Shown: positions 35,153 to 43,854 of the stretch, piece by piece | Layout: every line of letters starts with the position of its first letter | Numbering within the stretch: the first letter of the stretch is position 1 | Source: an uncultured Bacteroidota bacterium | Lineage (GTDB): Bacteria > Bacteroidota > Bacteroidia > Chitinophagales > Chitinophagaceae | Length of the DNA stretch: 64,000 nucleotides | Direction: 5' to 3' | Assembly (NCBI GenBank): GCA_903887415.1 | Contig: CAISPO010000037.1 | Span: 62,001-126,000 of the forward strand | Position numbers and translations under genes: made by a program | The notes under the pieces: generated by a model | Seen by the model: the letters and a program-made list of their open reading frames with translations, nothing else | Told to the model about the DNA's origin: nothing | Database searches by the model: none

Positions 35153-36946
35153 CTACTCCAGCTTAAGCACCGCTAAGAATGCCTCTTGGGGCACATCTAC
35201 GCTGCCTATCTGGCGCATACGCTTCTTACCTTCTTTTTGTTTCTCCAGCAGCTTGCGTTTACGGCTTATGTCACCGCCATAGCACTTGGCAGTCACATCT
35301 TTGCGCATGGCAGAGATGGTCTCGCGGGCTATGATCTTGGCGCCTATGGCGGCTTGTATGGCTATTACGAATTGCTGCTTGGGCAGCAGGTCCTTGAGCT
35401 TGGAGCAGAGCTTGCGGCCAAAGTCGGTGGCGCGGCTGCGGTGTATGAGGGCGCTGAGTGCGTCCACGTTGTCGCCGTTGAGGAGTATGTCCATCTTGGC
35501 AATATCGCTTTCGCGGTAGTCGAGCGGGTTGTAGTCGAAAGAAGCGTAGCCACGGGTACAGGACTTCAGTTTGTCGTAAAAGTCGAACACGATCTCGGTA
35601 AGCGGCATTTCAAATATTAGTTCCACACGCGTTGGGGTGAGGTAGTGCTGGTTGATAAGCAGGCCGCGCTTGCCGAGGCACAGGCTCATAATGTTGCCGA
35701 TATAGTCGGGCAGGGTGATGATCTGCGCGCGGATGAACGGCTCCTCAATGCGGTCTATGCTGCTTGGCTCCGGCATTTCGCTCGGGTTATTCACCACGAT
35801 CATTTTATTCTTGTCGCGCGTCTTGTAAGCCCGGAAGCTAACGTTGGGGACGGTAGTGATAACTGTCTGGTTGAACTCACGTTCCAGCCGCTCCTGTATG
35901 ATCTCCATGTGCAGCATACCAAGGAAGCCGCAACGGAAACCAAAGCCCAGCGCCTGCGATGTTTCCGGCTCAAAGGTGAGCGAGGCATCGTTGAGCTGCA
36001 GTTTCTCCATGCAGTCGCGGAGGTCTTCGAAGTCATCGGTATTTACCGGGAAGATACCTGCAAACACCATAGGCTTTACATCCTGGAAGCCACGAACTAC
36101 ATCGGTAGTAGGATTGGCGATGGTGGTGATGGTATCACCCACTTTTACATCCTTCGCGTTTTTGATACCGGTAATGATGTAGCCCACATTGCCTACGCTT
36201 ACTTCCTGCTTAGGCGTGAGGGTGAGCTTCATGATACCCACCTCATCTGCGGTATATTCTGCATCGGTATGTATGAATTTGATCTTGTCATTCTTTCTTA
36301 AAGTGCCGTTAAACACCCGGAAGTAGGCAATAATGCCCCGGAAGGAGTTGAACACGCTATCGAATATCACTGCCTGCAATGGGGCAGTTGGGTCGCCCTT
36401 GGGGGCAGGTATGCGGTCTATGATAGCAGCCAGTATCTCTTCTATGCCTATGCCGCTTTTGCCGCTGGCGAGAATAATATCTTCGGGTTTGCAGCCTATA
36501 AGGTCCACGATCTGGTCAGTAACCTCGGGTATCATGGCACCCTCCATGTCTATCTTGTTGATGACCGGTATGATCTCGAGGTCGTTCTCAAGTGCCAGGT
36601 AGAGGTTGCTGATGGTCTGTGCCTGTATGCCCTGTGAAGCATCAACCAGCAGCAGTGCGCCTTCGCAGGCAGCCAGCGCGCGGCTTACTTCGTAGCTGAA
36701 GTCAACGTGGCCGGGGGTATCTATAAGATTAAGTACATATTTCTGCCCTTTCCATTCATAGTCTATCTGTATGGCATGGCTCTTTATGGTAATACCTTTC
36801 TCGCGTTCAAGGTCCATGTCGTCCAGCACCTGTGCCTGCATATCGCGGGAGGAGATGGTTTTTGTGAACTCAAGGAGACGGTCGGCCAGGGTGCTTTTCC
36901 CATGGTCGATATGGGCTATGATACAGAAATTACGAATGTTTTGCAT
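35153..36946 (-). CDS. lepA: Elongation factor 4 (LepA), ribosomal back-translocase GTPase
   Basis: Starting at the ATG at 36946 ([20 protein letters not shown]), the product is 597 residues, the usual LepA length; the upstream ATG at 36979 would add 11 residues not found in the family. The GTP-binding motifs are AHIDHGKST (G1), DTPGHVDF (G3) and NKID (G4). Elongation-factor domains II, III and V follow, and the LepA-specific C-terminal domain contains [23 protein letters not shown] and [21 protein letters not shown]. It acts on stalled or mis-translocated ribosomes. Apparently monocistronic. Confidence 0.97.
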   Translation of the reverse strand: MQNIRNFCIIAHIDHGKSTLADRLLEFTKTISSRDMQAQVLDDMDLEREKGITIKSHAIQIDYEWKGQKYVLNLIDTPGHVDFSYEVSRALAACEGALLLVDASQGIQAQTISNLYLALENDLEIIPVINKIDMEGAMIPEVTDQIVDLIGCKPEDIILASGKSGIGIEEILAAIIDRIPAPKGDPTAPLQAVIFDSVFNSFRGIIAYFRVFNGTLRKNDKIKFIHTDAEYTADEVGIMKLTLTPKQEVSVGNVGYIITGIKNAKDVKVGDTITTIANPTTDVVRGFQDVKPMVFAGIFPVNTDDFEDLRDCMEKLQLNDASLTFEPETSQALGFGFRCGFLGMLHMEIIQERLEREFNQTVITTVPNVSFRAYKTRDKNKMIVVNNPSEMPEPSSIDRIEEPFIRAQIITLPDYIGNIMSLCLGKRGLLINQHYLTPTRVELIFEMPLTEIVFDFYDKLKSCTRGYASFDYNPLDYRESDIAKMDILLNGDNVDALSALIHRSRATDFGRKLCSKLKDLLPKQQFVIAIQAAIGAKIIARETISAMRKDVTAKCYGGDISRKRKLLEKQKEGKKRMRQIGSVDVPQEAFLAVLKLE

Positions 36947-37098
36947 ATATATACTTATGCCCTCAGTAAAGGCGTGCAAAGGTACTTAATTAATGGGTGA
37001 ATAAGACAAGGAGGAAATGCGCAATTTACTGATTGTGTTTATCGTTGTGGCCACCGGAGCGAGCAGGGCGGACGTGGATCCGCTCCTACGGTTTTATC

Positions 37099-37662
37099 CT
37101 ACACCTGGTAATCAAACTGGCTGGGCCTGCGCCAGACAAAGAATCTAACCTGTATATGGTCGTTTTCCCGAAGCATGTGCTGAGAGTGAATAGCCCGGTA
37201 CATCCAGGTTATATCTCCTTCTTCAAACTTATTATATGTGTCTTCATTTACCTCGAAATGTGCGTCCGGGTCATTGGTGAAACGGAAAAAATATTGATCC
37301 GTGATGGGGAAATACTCTTTCGTAAGTATAGTAAACGGAATGGGCTGCTTCATCCCGGCTTCTGCATCCATCTTGTATGGCAGTATTCCGCCAAAGTAAA
37401 GTGCGGCGGATCTATAAAGCACAGCGAGAATGCCGATCCCAATTATCACCAATTGGGACATAAACCATGCCTCGTTCTGCCTGTCAACTCTATCGGGGCC
37501 GAAATGCACGAAAAGAAGGAGAATTACATTAAACAAAACGCTTTGCAGCAAACATCGAATAAACCCTTTGAAGAAAAAGTCTTTGTACCGGAGCTCGTAA
37601 ATGGTCATCATCCATTTTTTTTCTTCCTCCGTCATGGGCACAGGGGCGGGTAAGGGTTGCAT
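37099..37662 (-). CDS. Conserved-looking membrane protein of unknown function
   Basis: A 187-residue protein with two predicted transmembrane segments: about 36-53 (RCLLQSVLFNVILLLFVHFG) and about 70-91 (LVIIGIGILAVLYRSAALYFGG). The C-terminal soluble half is acidic and aromatic (FFRFTNDPDAHFEVNEDTYNKFEEGDITWMYRAI) and may be a small beta domain. No known motif. It lies alone between lepA and a secreted repeat protein. Coding is supported by length, sensible composition and membrane topology. Confidence 0.65.
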   Translation of the reverse strand: MQPLPAPVPMTEEEKKWMMTIYELRYKDFFFKGFIRCLLQSVLFNVILLLFVHFGPDRVDRQNEAWFMSQLVIIGIGILAVLYRSAALYFGGILPYKMDAEAGMKQPIPFTILTKEYFPITDQYFFRFTNDPDAHFEVNEDTYNKFEEGDITWMYRAIHSQHMLRENDHIQVRFFVWRRPSQFDYQV

Positions 37663-38022
37663 GGGGTTAGGAATTTGGTCCCGATAGCTATCGGGATGGG
37701 ATTTGGAGTGAAAGATACAATCGTAAGTTTATTTTGCAAATATATACGTGGTTTTTACCAAAGTGTGCATTATTAGCCGCAGGGGTGAAATATCTGCACA
37801 TTGTCTTTATTTGAGAAGAATTGCATAATATTGTGGTTCAAAGTATGCATTTTTTTATTCCTTAACAGGCATACAAGAATCGCTAAAACCCGCTAACAGA
37901 GCGTGTTTATAAACTTTTGGCAGCTAAAGAGAAGCTAAGCATAAAAAAAAATTGACCTAATAATTTGCAAGGCACCGAAATTTTTATGTATTTTGGATGC
38001 AATTTTGAAAAAGAGCTCAAAC
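37663..38022. other. Intergenic region, divergent promoters expected
   Basis: 360 AT-rich bases between two divergent genes. It holds a perfect 18-base palindrome (37679-37696) and no credible gene. No clear TAnnTTTG box was fixed. Confidence 0.45.
37679..37696. repeat. Palindrome TCCCGATAGCTATCGGGA
   Basis: A perfect 18-base palindrome 17 bases upstream of the ATG at 37662. GGAATTTGG- and GGGATTTGG-type simple strings lie on either side. Could be a repeat-family member or an operator. Confidence 0.6.
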
Positions 38023-38559
38023 ATGAAAAGAACACTCATCCTGGTTACAACTGTATTGGCAGCAATTTTATTCACTACCAAAACCTTCGCGCAAGACGAC
38101 CTGGTAAGGGTTTTCCGCTGGTATGTCCCACAAGATGGTCAGTACGTGACTGTTGCAGATGGTGAGTACCAGGACGGCCAGTTGATCAACTGGGGCTGGA
38201 CCGATAAGACCCTTTTATTCTGGGCATACCGCACACCAGGCCCTGGCCGCATAGCCGTAAATGGCTGGATGAACCCTGTAACAAGGGCGCACATAAGCAT
38301 TTGCGAAGATGAATATACAGACGACCAGTTGCTGAAAGCTGGCTATACACAGAAACACCTGCAGTTTTATGCACTTACCCGCCGCGGCGCTAATACAGTT
38401 TGCGTTTATCGCTGGCTTATCAGCAAGCGTGCATCCTGGATCACGATACCAGATGATATTGATACAGACGTTTACCTGAAGAAAGGTTACCGCAGGAAAA
38501 CCTACCAGTATTATGGTGTATGGCGCAATGTGGATGCACCGATCTACGACCAACTTTAA
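38023..38559 (+). CDS. Secreted three-repeat protein (DUF5648-like modules)
   Basis: From the ATG at 38023 (MKRTLILVTTVLAAILFTTKTFAQ, a clear signal peptide) the product is 178 residues. The mature protein consists of three ~49-residue repeats: LVRVFRWYVPQDGQYVTVADGEY...LINWGWTDKTLLFWAY, RIAVNGWMNPVTRAHISICEDEY...LLKAGYTQKHLQFYAL and TVCVYRWLISKRASWITIPDDID...LKKGYRRKTYQYYGV. The V-x-R-W...D/E...L-x-x-G-Y...Y pattern recalls DUF5648-type modules of secreted proteins (inference). It would be periplasmic or extracellular. A strong terminator follows, so it is a single-gene unit. Confidence 0.75.
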   Translation: MKRTLILVTTVLAAILFTTKTFAQDDLVRVFRWYVPQDGQYVTVADGEYQDGQLINWGWTDKTLLFWAYRTPGPGRIAVNGWMNPVTRAHISICEDEYTDDQLLKAGYTQKHLQFYALTRRGANTVCVYRWLISKRASWITIPDDIDTDVYLKKGYRRKTYQYYGVWRNVDAPIYDQL

Positions 38560-38585
38560 TTAGTAAAGCACAAAAGCATAAAAGA

Positions 38586-38614
38586 AGAGCCGGTTCAGAT
38601 GAACCGGCTCTTTT
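38586..38614 (+). terminator. Rho-independent terminator after the three-repeat protein
   Basis: Perfect 10-bp stem GAGCCGGTTC/GAACCGGCTC with an AGAT loop, followed by TTTT. Confidence 0.85.
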
Positions 38615-38620
38615 CGTCTG

Positions 38621-38700
38621 AATCAGGATTTTCAGGATTAAAGAATTTTCAGGATTACGGTGTGTGTACTGACTCACGACCCTGCCTACCGGCAGGCAGG
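38621..38700. repeat. TTCAGGATTA triplet and GC palindrome
   Basis: Three near-identical units (AATCAGGATT, TTCAGGATTA, TTCAGGATTA) lie at 38621-38657, followed by the palindrome CCTGCCTACCGGCAGGCAGG at 38681-38700. Such strings are common between genes of this group. Confidence 0.55.
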
Positions 38701-38713
38701 TTACGACTTACGA

Positions 38714-39883
38714 CTAGAGTACCTGCACGATCAGGAATTTGAGGTATTGGGTGGAGGGTATATTCCACATAATAGGGTGATCTGAAGCCTGTGTGCGCCA
38801 TTCCACCTGGCGGAGTGTGCGTTTGGCATCTTTGGCTGCGGCGGCGATTGTTTGCAGAAACAGGTCGGGTGGAACAAGGTTAGTGCAGGAGGCGGTGACC
38901 AGGAAGCCGCCGGGCTTGGTGAGCTTCATGCCGCGCAGGTTCACTTCCTTATAGCCGGTAACTGCTTTGTCTATGTGCTCCCTGCTTTTGGTAAATGCAG
39001 GCGGGTCGAGAATGACGGTATCGTAGCGGCGGCCATCTTTTACCCATTGTTTTAATACATCGAATGCGTTAACTGCTTCAAATTTGCAAATGTCGTCATA
39101 GCCATTCAGTGTGGCATTGCGGCGGGCAGTAGCTACTGCATTTTCTGAAATGTCAAGGCCAAGTACGCTTTTGGCGCCATACTGTGCGGCGTGAAGCGAG
39201 AAAGTGCCGGTATAGCAAAACACTTCCAGCACATCTGCACCCTTCACTATGTGCTGAATGGCGCGGCGGTTGTCCTGCTGGTCGAGGAAGTAGCCTGTTT
39301 TCTGGCCGTTCTCTATGTCCACATGAAATTTGAGGCCGTTCTCGTTGAGGATGATATTGGTATCAAATGGGTCGGAAAGGAAGCCTTTTATCTGCGGCAT
39401 GCCCTCCAGTGTGCGCACGGGTACATCATTACGCTCGTAGATACCCTTTGGCGAAAAAATCTTTTGAATAGCGGCAACGATTGCGCCCTTCCACTTTTCG
39501 ATGCCCAGCGCCAGGGTTTGTATGACAAAGTAGTCATTGAACTTATCAATGATAAGCGCGGGAAGCTGGTCTGCCTCGCCGAAGATGAGGCGGCAGTTCT
39601 CGATATAGCCTATCTGCTTACGGTATTCCCATGCTTCATTGATGCGGTTAAAGAAGAACTGATCATCTATTGCCTCGCTTTTATCTCTTGTAAGCAGGCG
39701 AATACGGATCTGTGACGATGGATTGTAATAGCCTTTACCAACGAATGAGCCATTGGAAGAGTAAACCTCAACAATATCTCCCGGCTCTGCTGTGCCTTCA
39801 CTGTTACCCAGTTCGTTGCCAAATATCCAGGGATGGCCCAGTGCTACACGGTCAGCAATATTTTTTCTTAAAAAACATTTCAT
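38714..39883 (-). CDS. rlmI: Class I SAM-dependent rRNA methyltransferase, RlmI-like
   Basis: A 389-residue enzyme of the RlmI/YccW type, which methylates a cytosine C5 of 23S rRNA in E. coli. The N-terminal PUA domain is visible as HPWIFGNELGNSEGTAEPGDIVEVY and GKGYYNPSSQIRIRLLT. The SAM-binding motif I is VLEVFCYTGTFSLHAAQYG, and the catalytic motif IV is VILDPPAFTKS. Length and order match the family. The orthologous target site is assumed, not shown, so the symbol is provisional. Downstream of the stop comes only repeat sequence. Confidence 0.88.
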   Translation of the reverse strand: MKCFLRKNIADRVALGHPWIFGNELGNSEGTAEPGDIVEVYSSNGSFVGKGYYNPSSQIRIRLLTRDKSEAIDDQFFFNRINEAWEYRKQIGYIENCRLIFGEADQLPALIIDKFNDYFVIQTLALGIEKWKGAIVAAIQKIFSPKGIYERNDVPVRTLEGMPQIKGFLSDPFDTNIILNENGLKFHVDIENGQKTGYFLDQQDNRRAIQHIVKGADVLEVFCYTGTFSLHAAQYGAKSVLGLDISENAVATARRNATLNGYDDICKFEAVNAFDVLKQWVKDGRRYDTVILDPPAFTKSREHIDKAVTGYKEVNLRGMKLTKPGGFLVTASCTNLVPPDLFLQTIAAAAKDAKRTLRQVEWRTQASDHPIMWNIPSTQYLKFLIVQVL

Positions 39884-39954
39884 GGGGTAAAGGTAATGTA
39901 CCTACAGTTTGTAATTTACGGTAAAGTGGAAGTGCGCATTAGTAATCATGAAGA

Positions 39955-40017
39955 TTTCTCGCAAAGGCGCAGAGGCGCAGCTCCTCTTATTTTGTTTTTA
40001 AGACCGCAAAGCGTGAG
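39955..40017. repeat. 63-base dispersed element, copy C
   Basis: Starts TTTCTCGCAAAGGCGC and ends CCGCAAAGCGTGAG, the most diverged of the three copies but of identical length. It lies upstream of the methyltransferase gene. Confidence 0.75.
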
Positions 40018-40177
40018 TGAATGTTTTTAGCCTGTTTGCAAGTTGCAAGCAGGCTCTTTTAATTCAGGTGTAAAATATGGTGGTATTTTTGAATGATGCA
40101 AACTGGATGGCGGTGAAAAGGAAAGTGCTATACGACTTATAATGCACCCAGTGAGGATTTGTGTAGAGAGTATGCGA

Positions 40178-40206
40178 GTAGATACGTTGCAATGCAACGT
40201 ATCTAC
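40178..40206. repeat. REP-like hairpin, arm GTAGATACGTTGCA
   Basis: Perfect 14-bp inverted repeat GTAGATACGTTGCA/TGCAACGTATCTAC with a single-base loop. It lies 19 bases beyond the stop codon of the Sel1 gene. Arms differ from the GTAGAGACGCAA copies at several positions but complement each other. Confidence 0.8.
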
Positions 40207-40225
40207 ATAATACACCTAACCATAA

Positions 40226-41602
40226 TTATTCGCGCGGTTTGTCACTGGCGGTCTTGCCTTCTGGTTTTTCACCCACTTTGGCTTTGGCTTTCCATTCGAG
40301 TGCTTTGGAGTGGTTTCGAGGTACGCCCTGGCCATTTTCGTAGAAGTCGCCGATGGTGCGCATGGCTACTTTGTCGCCTTTCTCGGCGGCCTTCATGATC
40401 CACTCAAAACCTTTCTTATCGTCCTGCATCACGCCCAGGCCGTTGGCATAGAGGTAGCCTACATTGTAGAAGCCTGTAGGGTTTCCTTTCTCGGATGAGC
40501 GCATGGCCCAGGCCATGGCTTTGGTATAATCGCGCTTGGTGGCGTTTTCTTTGTTGGTGTATATGAATCCTATGCCGGCCATTATTCTGTCATCATTTGT
40601 CTTGTCGGCTGTCTGTTCCAGCCATTTCAGCAATGTCTCCATATCTGCGGCGGTGAGGTTGCCGGAGTCATACATATCAAACAGCTCGTCGATCGCGTCA
40701 TTCTCTTTTGCATGGCTTTTTATGAGCAGGTCAGCATCAGTCATGAGCAGATTCATAGCCTTCGAATAATCGTGATCGACACCTACTCCTTCGGCATAAA
40801 ACCCGGCCATAAAAAAGCAGGCGTCACCATCGCCCTGGTCGGCATATTTTTTCATCCATTGCGCTACAACTTTATATTCGGCATCCTTACATTTGCCTTC
40901 CATAGCTATTTCGCCTACGGATGGGAGCGAGCCGGTATCGCCCATATCCCTTGCCTTCATGTACCAGTCCATTGCTTTTTTGCAATCATTGCCAAGCTCG
41001 GGTGAGCGGTAGAAAAAGGCGAGGTCGCTGGCTGCAGTTACATCGCCATTCTCAGCGGCTTTCTGCAGCCATTTGCTGGCGGCTACGGGGTCTTTCGCAA
41101 CGCCATTGCCTTTTGCATAGCATAGCGCCAGCGAGCTCATGGCTTCGGTAATTCCCTTGTCGGCGGCGGCCTGGAAGTTCTTTACGGCCTCCGCCATATC
41201 TTTCAGCACGCCATCGCCTTCTTCATACATCACGCCTATTTCGTTCATGGCTACGCCATCGCCTTTTTTGGCGGCTTTGCGAAACATTGCCAATGCTTTC
41301 ACAGGGTCTTTTTTCCCGATCTTACCTGCCATGTACATAATGCCCAACTGGACCATGGACGGTGCGTGACCTTTGTCGGCAGCTTTTTGCAGCCATGTCT
41401 TTGCCTTAACAAAATCCTGCGGCATTCCCTGCCCATAGCAATAATAAAGCCCCATATGAAACATGGCAGCTGTGTCCCCTTTTGCCGCTTTCGCCTTATC
41501 GTGGGCCACCTGGGTGGCATCAGGCGGCGGGGCTGGGTTTGCTTGCTGTGCGGCGCAAAAGAAGGAGCAAAACAATAAGGCAAAAAGGGTAATGTACTTC
41601 AT
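40226..41602 (-). CDS. Secreted Sel1-like repeat protein
   Basis: A 458-residue protein with a signal peptide (YITLFALLFCSFFCAAQQ) and roughly ten Sel1-type TPR-like helical repeats, e.g. AAMFHMGLYYCYGQGMPQDFVKAKTWLQKAADKG, AMNEIGVMYEEGDGVLKDMAEAVKNFQAAADKG and GFYNVGYLYANGLGVMQDDKKGFEWIMKAAEKG. Sel1 repeats form superhelical scaffolds for protein binding. Part of the middle (about 200-330) is more diverged. The C-terminus is Lys/Glu-rich (KVGEKPEGKTASDKPRE). Periplasmic. Partner unknown. It follows the FMN reductase gene by seven bases, so the two are likely cotranscribed. Confidence 0.85.
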   Translation of the reverse strand: MKYITLFALLFCSFFCAAQQANPAPPPDATQVAHDKAKAAKGDTAAMFHMGLYYCYGQGMPQDFVKAKTWLQKAADKGHAPSMVQLGIMYMAGKIGKKDPVKALAMFRKAAKKGDGVAMNEIGVMYEEGDGVLKDMAEAVKNFQAAADKGITEAMSSLALCYAKGNGVAKDPVAASKWLQKAAENGDVTAASDLAFFYRSPELGNDCKKAMDWYMKARDMGDTGSLPSVGEIAMEGKCKDAEYKVVAQWMKKYADQGDGDACFFMAGFYAEGVGVDHDYSKAMNLLMTDADLLIKSHAKENDAIDELFDMYDSGNLTAADMETLLKWLEQTADKTNDDRIMAGIGFIYTNKENATKRDYTKAMAWAMRSSEKGNPTGFYNVGYLYANGLGVMQDDKKGFEWIMKAAEKGDKVAMRTIGDFYENGQGVPRNHSKALEWKAKAKVGEKPEGKTASDKPRE

Positions 41603-41609
41603 AATAGTT

Positions 41610-42191
41610 TTAGTTCTTTTGAATATTAATGTCGCGGATAAAGGTATCCATAATATTTTTTATCGCCTGTATGGTCTCCGTGTCGGTGATCTCACAGTTT
41701 GTGTTCATTTTTGAGCGGATGAAAGAAAGGAGCAGCGTTGACTCTTCCAATACCCGGGCGGAGAGTGCGGTGAGCGTAAGTTTCAATGAGGCATGTGCTT
41801 TGTCGCCGCCTGTAGCTGCTGTGATGAGTGCTACCGGTTTATTTACCAGCTCACCAGTAGAGACTGTCCAGTCGAGCGCGTTCTTTAATGAGCCCGGTAC
41901 ACCAAATGCATATTCCGGAGAGCTGATAAGGATGCCATCAGCCTCGCTCAGCAGCTTACGAAACTCAACAACCTCCGGGGCGGGGTCATCGCTGCCGTCA
42001 AAGTGGGGCAATGAGCCAAGGCCTTCATAAATAATAAAGGCAACCTCGCCGGCTACCAAGGTGGCGGCAGTGGTGATCACTGCGCTGTTTGACGAATTGG
42101 GGCGCAGGCTGCCGGAGATGGCCAGTATGCTGATCTTGCTTCGTAGTTGCTGATTGTCTTTCACGGTGGGGAACTTGCAGGCAAGATACAC
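41610..42191 (-). CDS. NAD(P)H-dependent FMN reductase family protein
   Basis: A 193-residue flavodoxin-fold protein. The FMN phosphate-binding loop is SGSLRPNSSN (after ISILAI), and LISSPEYAFGVPGSLKNALDWTVS is the conserved flavin/NADPH site of this family (PF03358). Members reduce FMN, quinones, azo dyes or chromate with NAD(P)H. About 22 residues precede the usual family start, so a GTG at 42164 is a possible true start. First gene of a two-gene unit with the Sel1 protein. Confidence 0.88.
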   Translation of the reverse strand: MYLACKFPTVKDNQQLRSKISILAISGSLRPNSSNSAVITTAATLVAGEVAFIIYEGLGSLPHFDGSDDPAPEVVEFRKLLSEADGILISSPEYAFGVPGSLKNALDWTVSTGELVNKPVALITAATGGDKAHASLKLTLTALSARVLEESTLLLSFIRSKMNTNCEITDTETIQAIKNIMDTFIRDINIQKN

Positions 42192-42280
42192 TCACCAGGA
42201 GCATATAACAAAATTGCGGGAATATTTTTAATGCGCTTTTTTTTATTCACATCCAATGACTATTTATTCACACTTTATAA

Positions 42281-42308
42281 TTGTACGATTAAAAAAATGT
42301 TAGGTTTG
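42281..42308 (+). promoter_or_regulatory. Putative promoter TTG-N17-TAGGTTTG
   Basis: TTG at 42281-42283 and TAGGTTTG at 42301-42308, with a slightly short 17-base spacer, 24 bases before the ATG at 42333. Confidence 0.5.
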
Positions 42309-42332
42309 TGCGGATTCTAAAAAAAATTGTCT

Positions 42333-43178
42333 ATGCAGTATTTGTCTGAGGCATTTAAACAGTCAGGTTTCTTTAACAGCGAATTTGATAAAATATTTGC
42401 CGAGCAGCCTTTTGATAAGCCAAACATCCTGGCATATATCAACGTATGCACAACAGCAGTGCTGGAAGCAGCGCAGCGCAAATACCCGCAGCACGGACTT
42501 AAATTTATCAACCCTATATTTATAGTTAACCGGGAGATATATCCCGTGCCGGGATTGCCGGGAGATGAGCGTGTAATGAAGCTTGCCTATGAGTCTTTCG
42601 GCCTGGTGAATTCGCGTACCATCGTGCCACTATCGCTGAAGGTGCTTGACAACAGGATGTTTGGCCTCGTGCTTTATTTCAATGACAGCTACAAAGGGCA
42701 GGAATACATGACCTTCCGGACCTTTGACCTGGGCAATACCACCAACAACAATGACGATAAAATAAAGGAAGGGATACTCGTTGACGAGGTGTCGCACCTG
42801 GAAATGGATATCAATACGGTTACCGGTGATTTTCATAAGATAGCCGCGGAACTGGAACTGGTGACCACAAAAGAAAAAATGAAGCTGTACAAGACCTTCA
42901 TGCTGTATAAGAACATGGCGAGGCTTTCAGAGCGGGGTATGTTCTTCTCATTTGTGAACAATTACAACCAGGCGTTTTCGTTCTTTAATTGTTTGTTTAC
43001 CCTTGTTTCTGAAAAGCCATTTACGGAAGAGGAACTGCTGGATTTTGCGCTTATCATCGATAATATGTCTGCCCCGATAGCGGGTTTCTACAGCGACCCT
43101 AAGGGCGTGAGTGTGGAGACGATGGCAAAGCGCAATGCGATCAAATCTGTGCTGGAAAGCAGTTTTAAGCAGGTGTAG
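42333..43178 (+). CDS. Cytoplasmic protein of unknown function
   Basis: A 281-residue protein from the ATG at 42333; a TTG six bases upstream is possible. There is no signal peptide or membrane segment. The protein has mixed alpha/beta composition, with recognisable but unassigned stretches such as FINPIFIVNREIYPVPGLPGDERVMKLAYE, RTIVPLSLKVLDNRMFGLVLYFND and GILVDEVSHLEMDINTVTGDF. The C-terminal third is helical (EKMKLYKTFMLYKNMARLSERGMFFSF). I do not recognise the family. It has its own promoter and appears monocistronic. Confidence 0.7.
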   Translation: MQYLSEAFKQSGFFNSEFDKIFAEQPFDKPNILAYINVCTTAVLEAAQRKYPQHGLKFINPIFIVNREIYPVPGLPGDERVMKLAYESFGLVNSRTIVPLSLKVLDNRMFGLVLYFNDSYKGQEYMTFRTFDLGNTTNNNDDKIKEGILVDEVSHLEMDINTVTGDFHKIAAELELVTTKEKMKLYKTFMLYKNMARLSERGMFFSFVNNYNQAFSFFNCLFTLVSEKPFTEEELLDFALIIDNMSAPIAGFYSDPKGVSVETMAKRNAIKSVLESSFKQV

Positions 43179-43258
43179 GTCGGTCGTTTGTATTTCTTAA
43201 GCCGGTTTGGGATTTAACATCTGGCATCCCCATTAACTTTCATCCTAAACCTCAGCAA

Positions 43259-43286
43259 TCATGGTTCGGCAGGGCTTACCATGACA
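43259..43286. repeat. 28-base dispersed repeat, copy 2 (TCATGG...CCATGACA)
   Basis: TCATGGTTCGGCAGGGCTT then ACCATGACA; matches 10475-10502 at 25 of 28 positions. TCATGG and CCATGA form inverted ends. Confidence 0.7.
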
Positions 43287-43330
43287 CTACTCCATTCATC
43301 TTTTTCAGAAAAGTTAGCTTAATTATTTCT

Positions 43331-43338
43331 TAGTTTTG
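43331..43338 (+). promoter_or_regulatory. Putative -7 box TAGTTTTG before the phosphatase gene
   Basis: TAGTTTTG ends four bases before the ATG at 43343, so a transcript starting about seven bases after it would be leaderless. The situation resembles ispG. No clean -33 element. Confidence 0.4.
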
Positions 43339-43342
43339 CCGT

Positions 43343-43798
43343 ATGCGCATACTGATGGTTTGCCTTGGTAATATTTGCCGCTCGCCGATAGCGGAGGGGG
43401 TGATGAGGCATAAGGTAAAAGAAAACGGGCTGGACTGGATCGTGGATTCGGCCGGTACAGAATCTTATCATGTAGGTGAAGCACCGCACCGTTTCTCGCA
43501 AAAGATATGTTTGAAGCATGGCATAGACATCTCGCATCAGCGGGCTGTGAAACTTACCGCAGATAGCTTTGCAGGATATGATAAGATATACGCTATGGCA
43601 ACCGATGTGTATGAAGAGATAAAATACTTAGGGGGCAAGCAGGCGGATATGACCAAAGTGGAGCTTTTTCTGAATGATCTGCATCCTGGTAAAAATGAGT
43701 CGGTGCCCGATCCGTACTATGGCGAAGAAGGTGGGTTTCTACAGGTGTATGAGCTTATTGACAAAGGGTGTGAAGCAATAATAAAGAATAACAAATAG
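43343..43798 (+). CDS. Low-molecular-weight protein tyrosine phosphatase
   Basis: A 151-residue enzyme. The P-loop C-x5-R-S is C7-LGNIC-R13-S in MVCLGNICRSPIAEG, and the general-acid aspartate is D123 in VPDPYYG; DSAGTESYHVGEAPH is also typical. It removes phosphate from tyrosine residues (or arsenate-related substrates in relatives) in the cytoplasm. In many bacteria such enzymes control capsule tyrosine kinases, but the Wzz-like protein here is 18 kb away and lacks a kinase domain. A hairpin repeat separates it from hisS, 56 bases downstream. Confidence 0.95.
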   Translation: MRILMVCLGNICRSPIAEGVMRHKVKENGLDWIVDSAGTESYHVGEAPHRFSQKICLKHGIDISHQRAVKLTADSFAGYDKIYAMATDVYEEIKYLGGKQADMTKVELFLNDLHPGKNESVPDPYYGEEGGFLQVYELIDKGCEAIIKNNK

Positions 43799-43812
43799 CA
43801 GATGAATAGTGC

Positions 43813-43836
43813 AGAGACGCAAAACCTTGCGTCTCT
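43813..43836. repeat. REP-like hairpin, arm AGAGACGCAA
   Basis: 10-bp stem AGAGACGCAA/TTGCGTCTCT, loop AACC, between the phosphatase and hisS. Same arms as 15924-15951 but with a different loop. Confidence 0.8.
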
Positions 43837-43854
43837 ACGAAATGAAAAACAGAT

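Noticed and set aside
37017-37148. 43-codon ORF preceded by a perfect AGGAGG, with a signal-like N-terminus
   Set aside because: Overlaps the 3' end of the membrane-protein gene on the other strand, and Shine-Dalgarno sites are not the rule in this phylum; low value without expression data.
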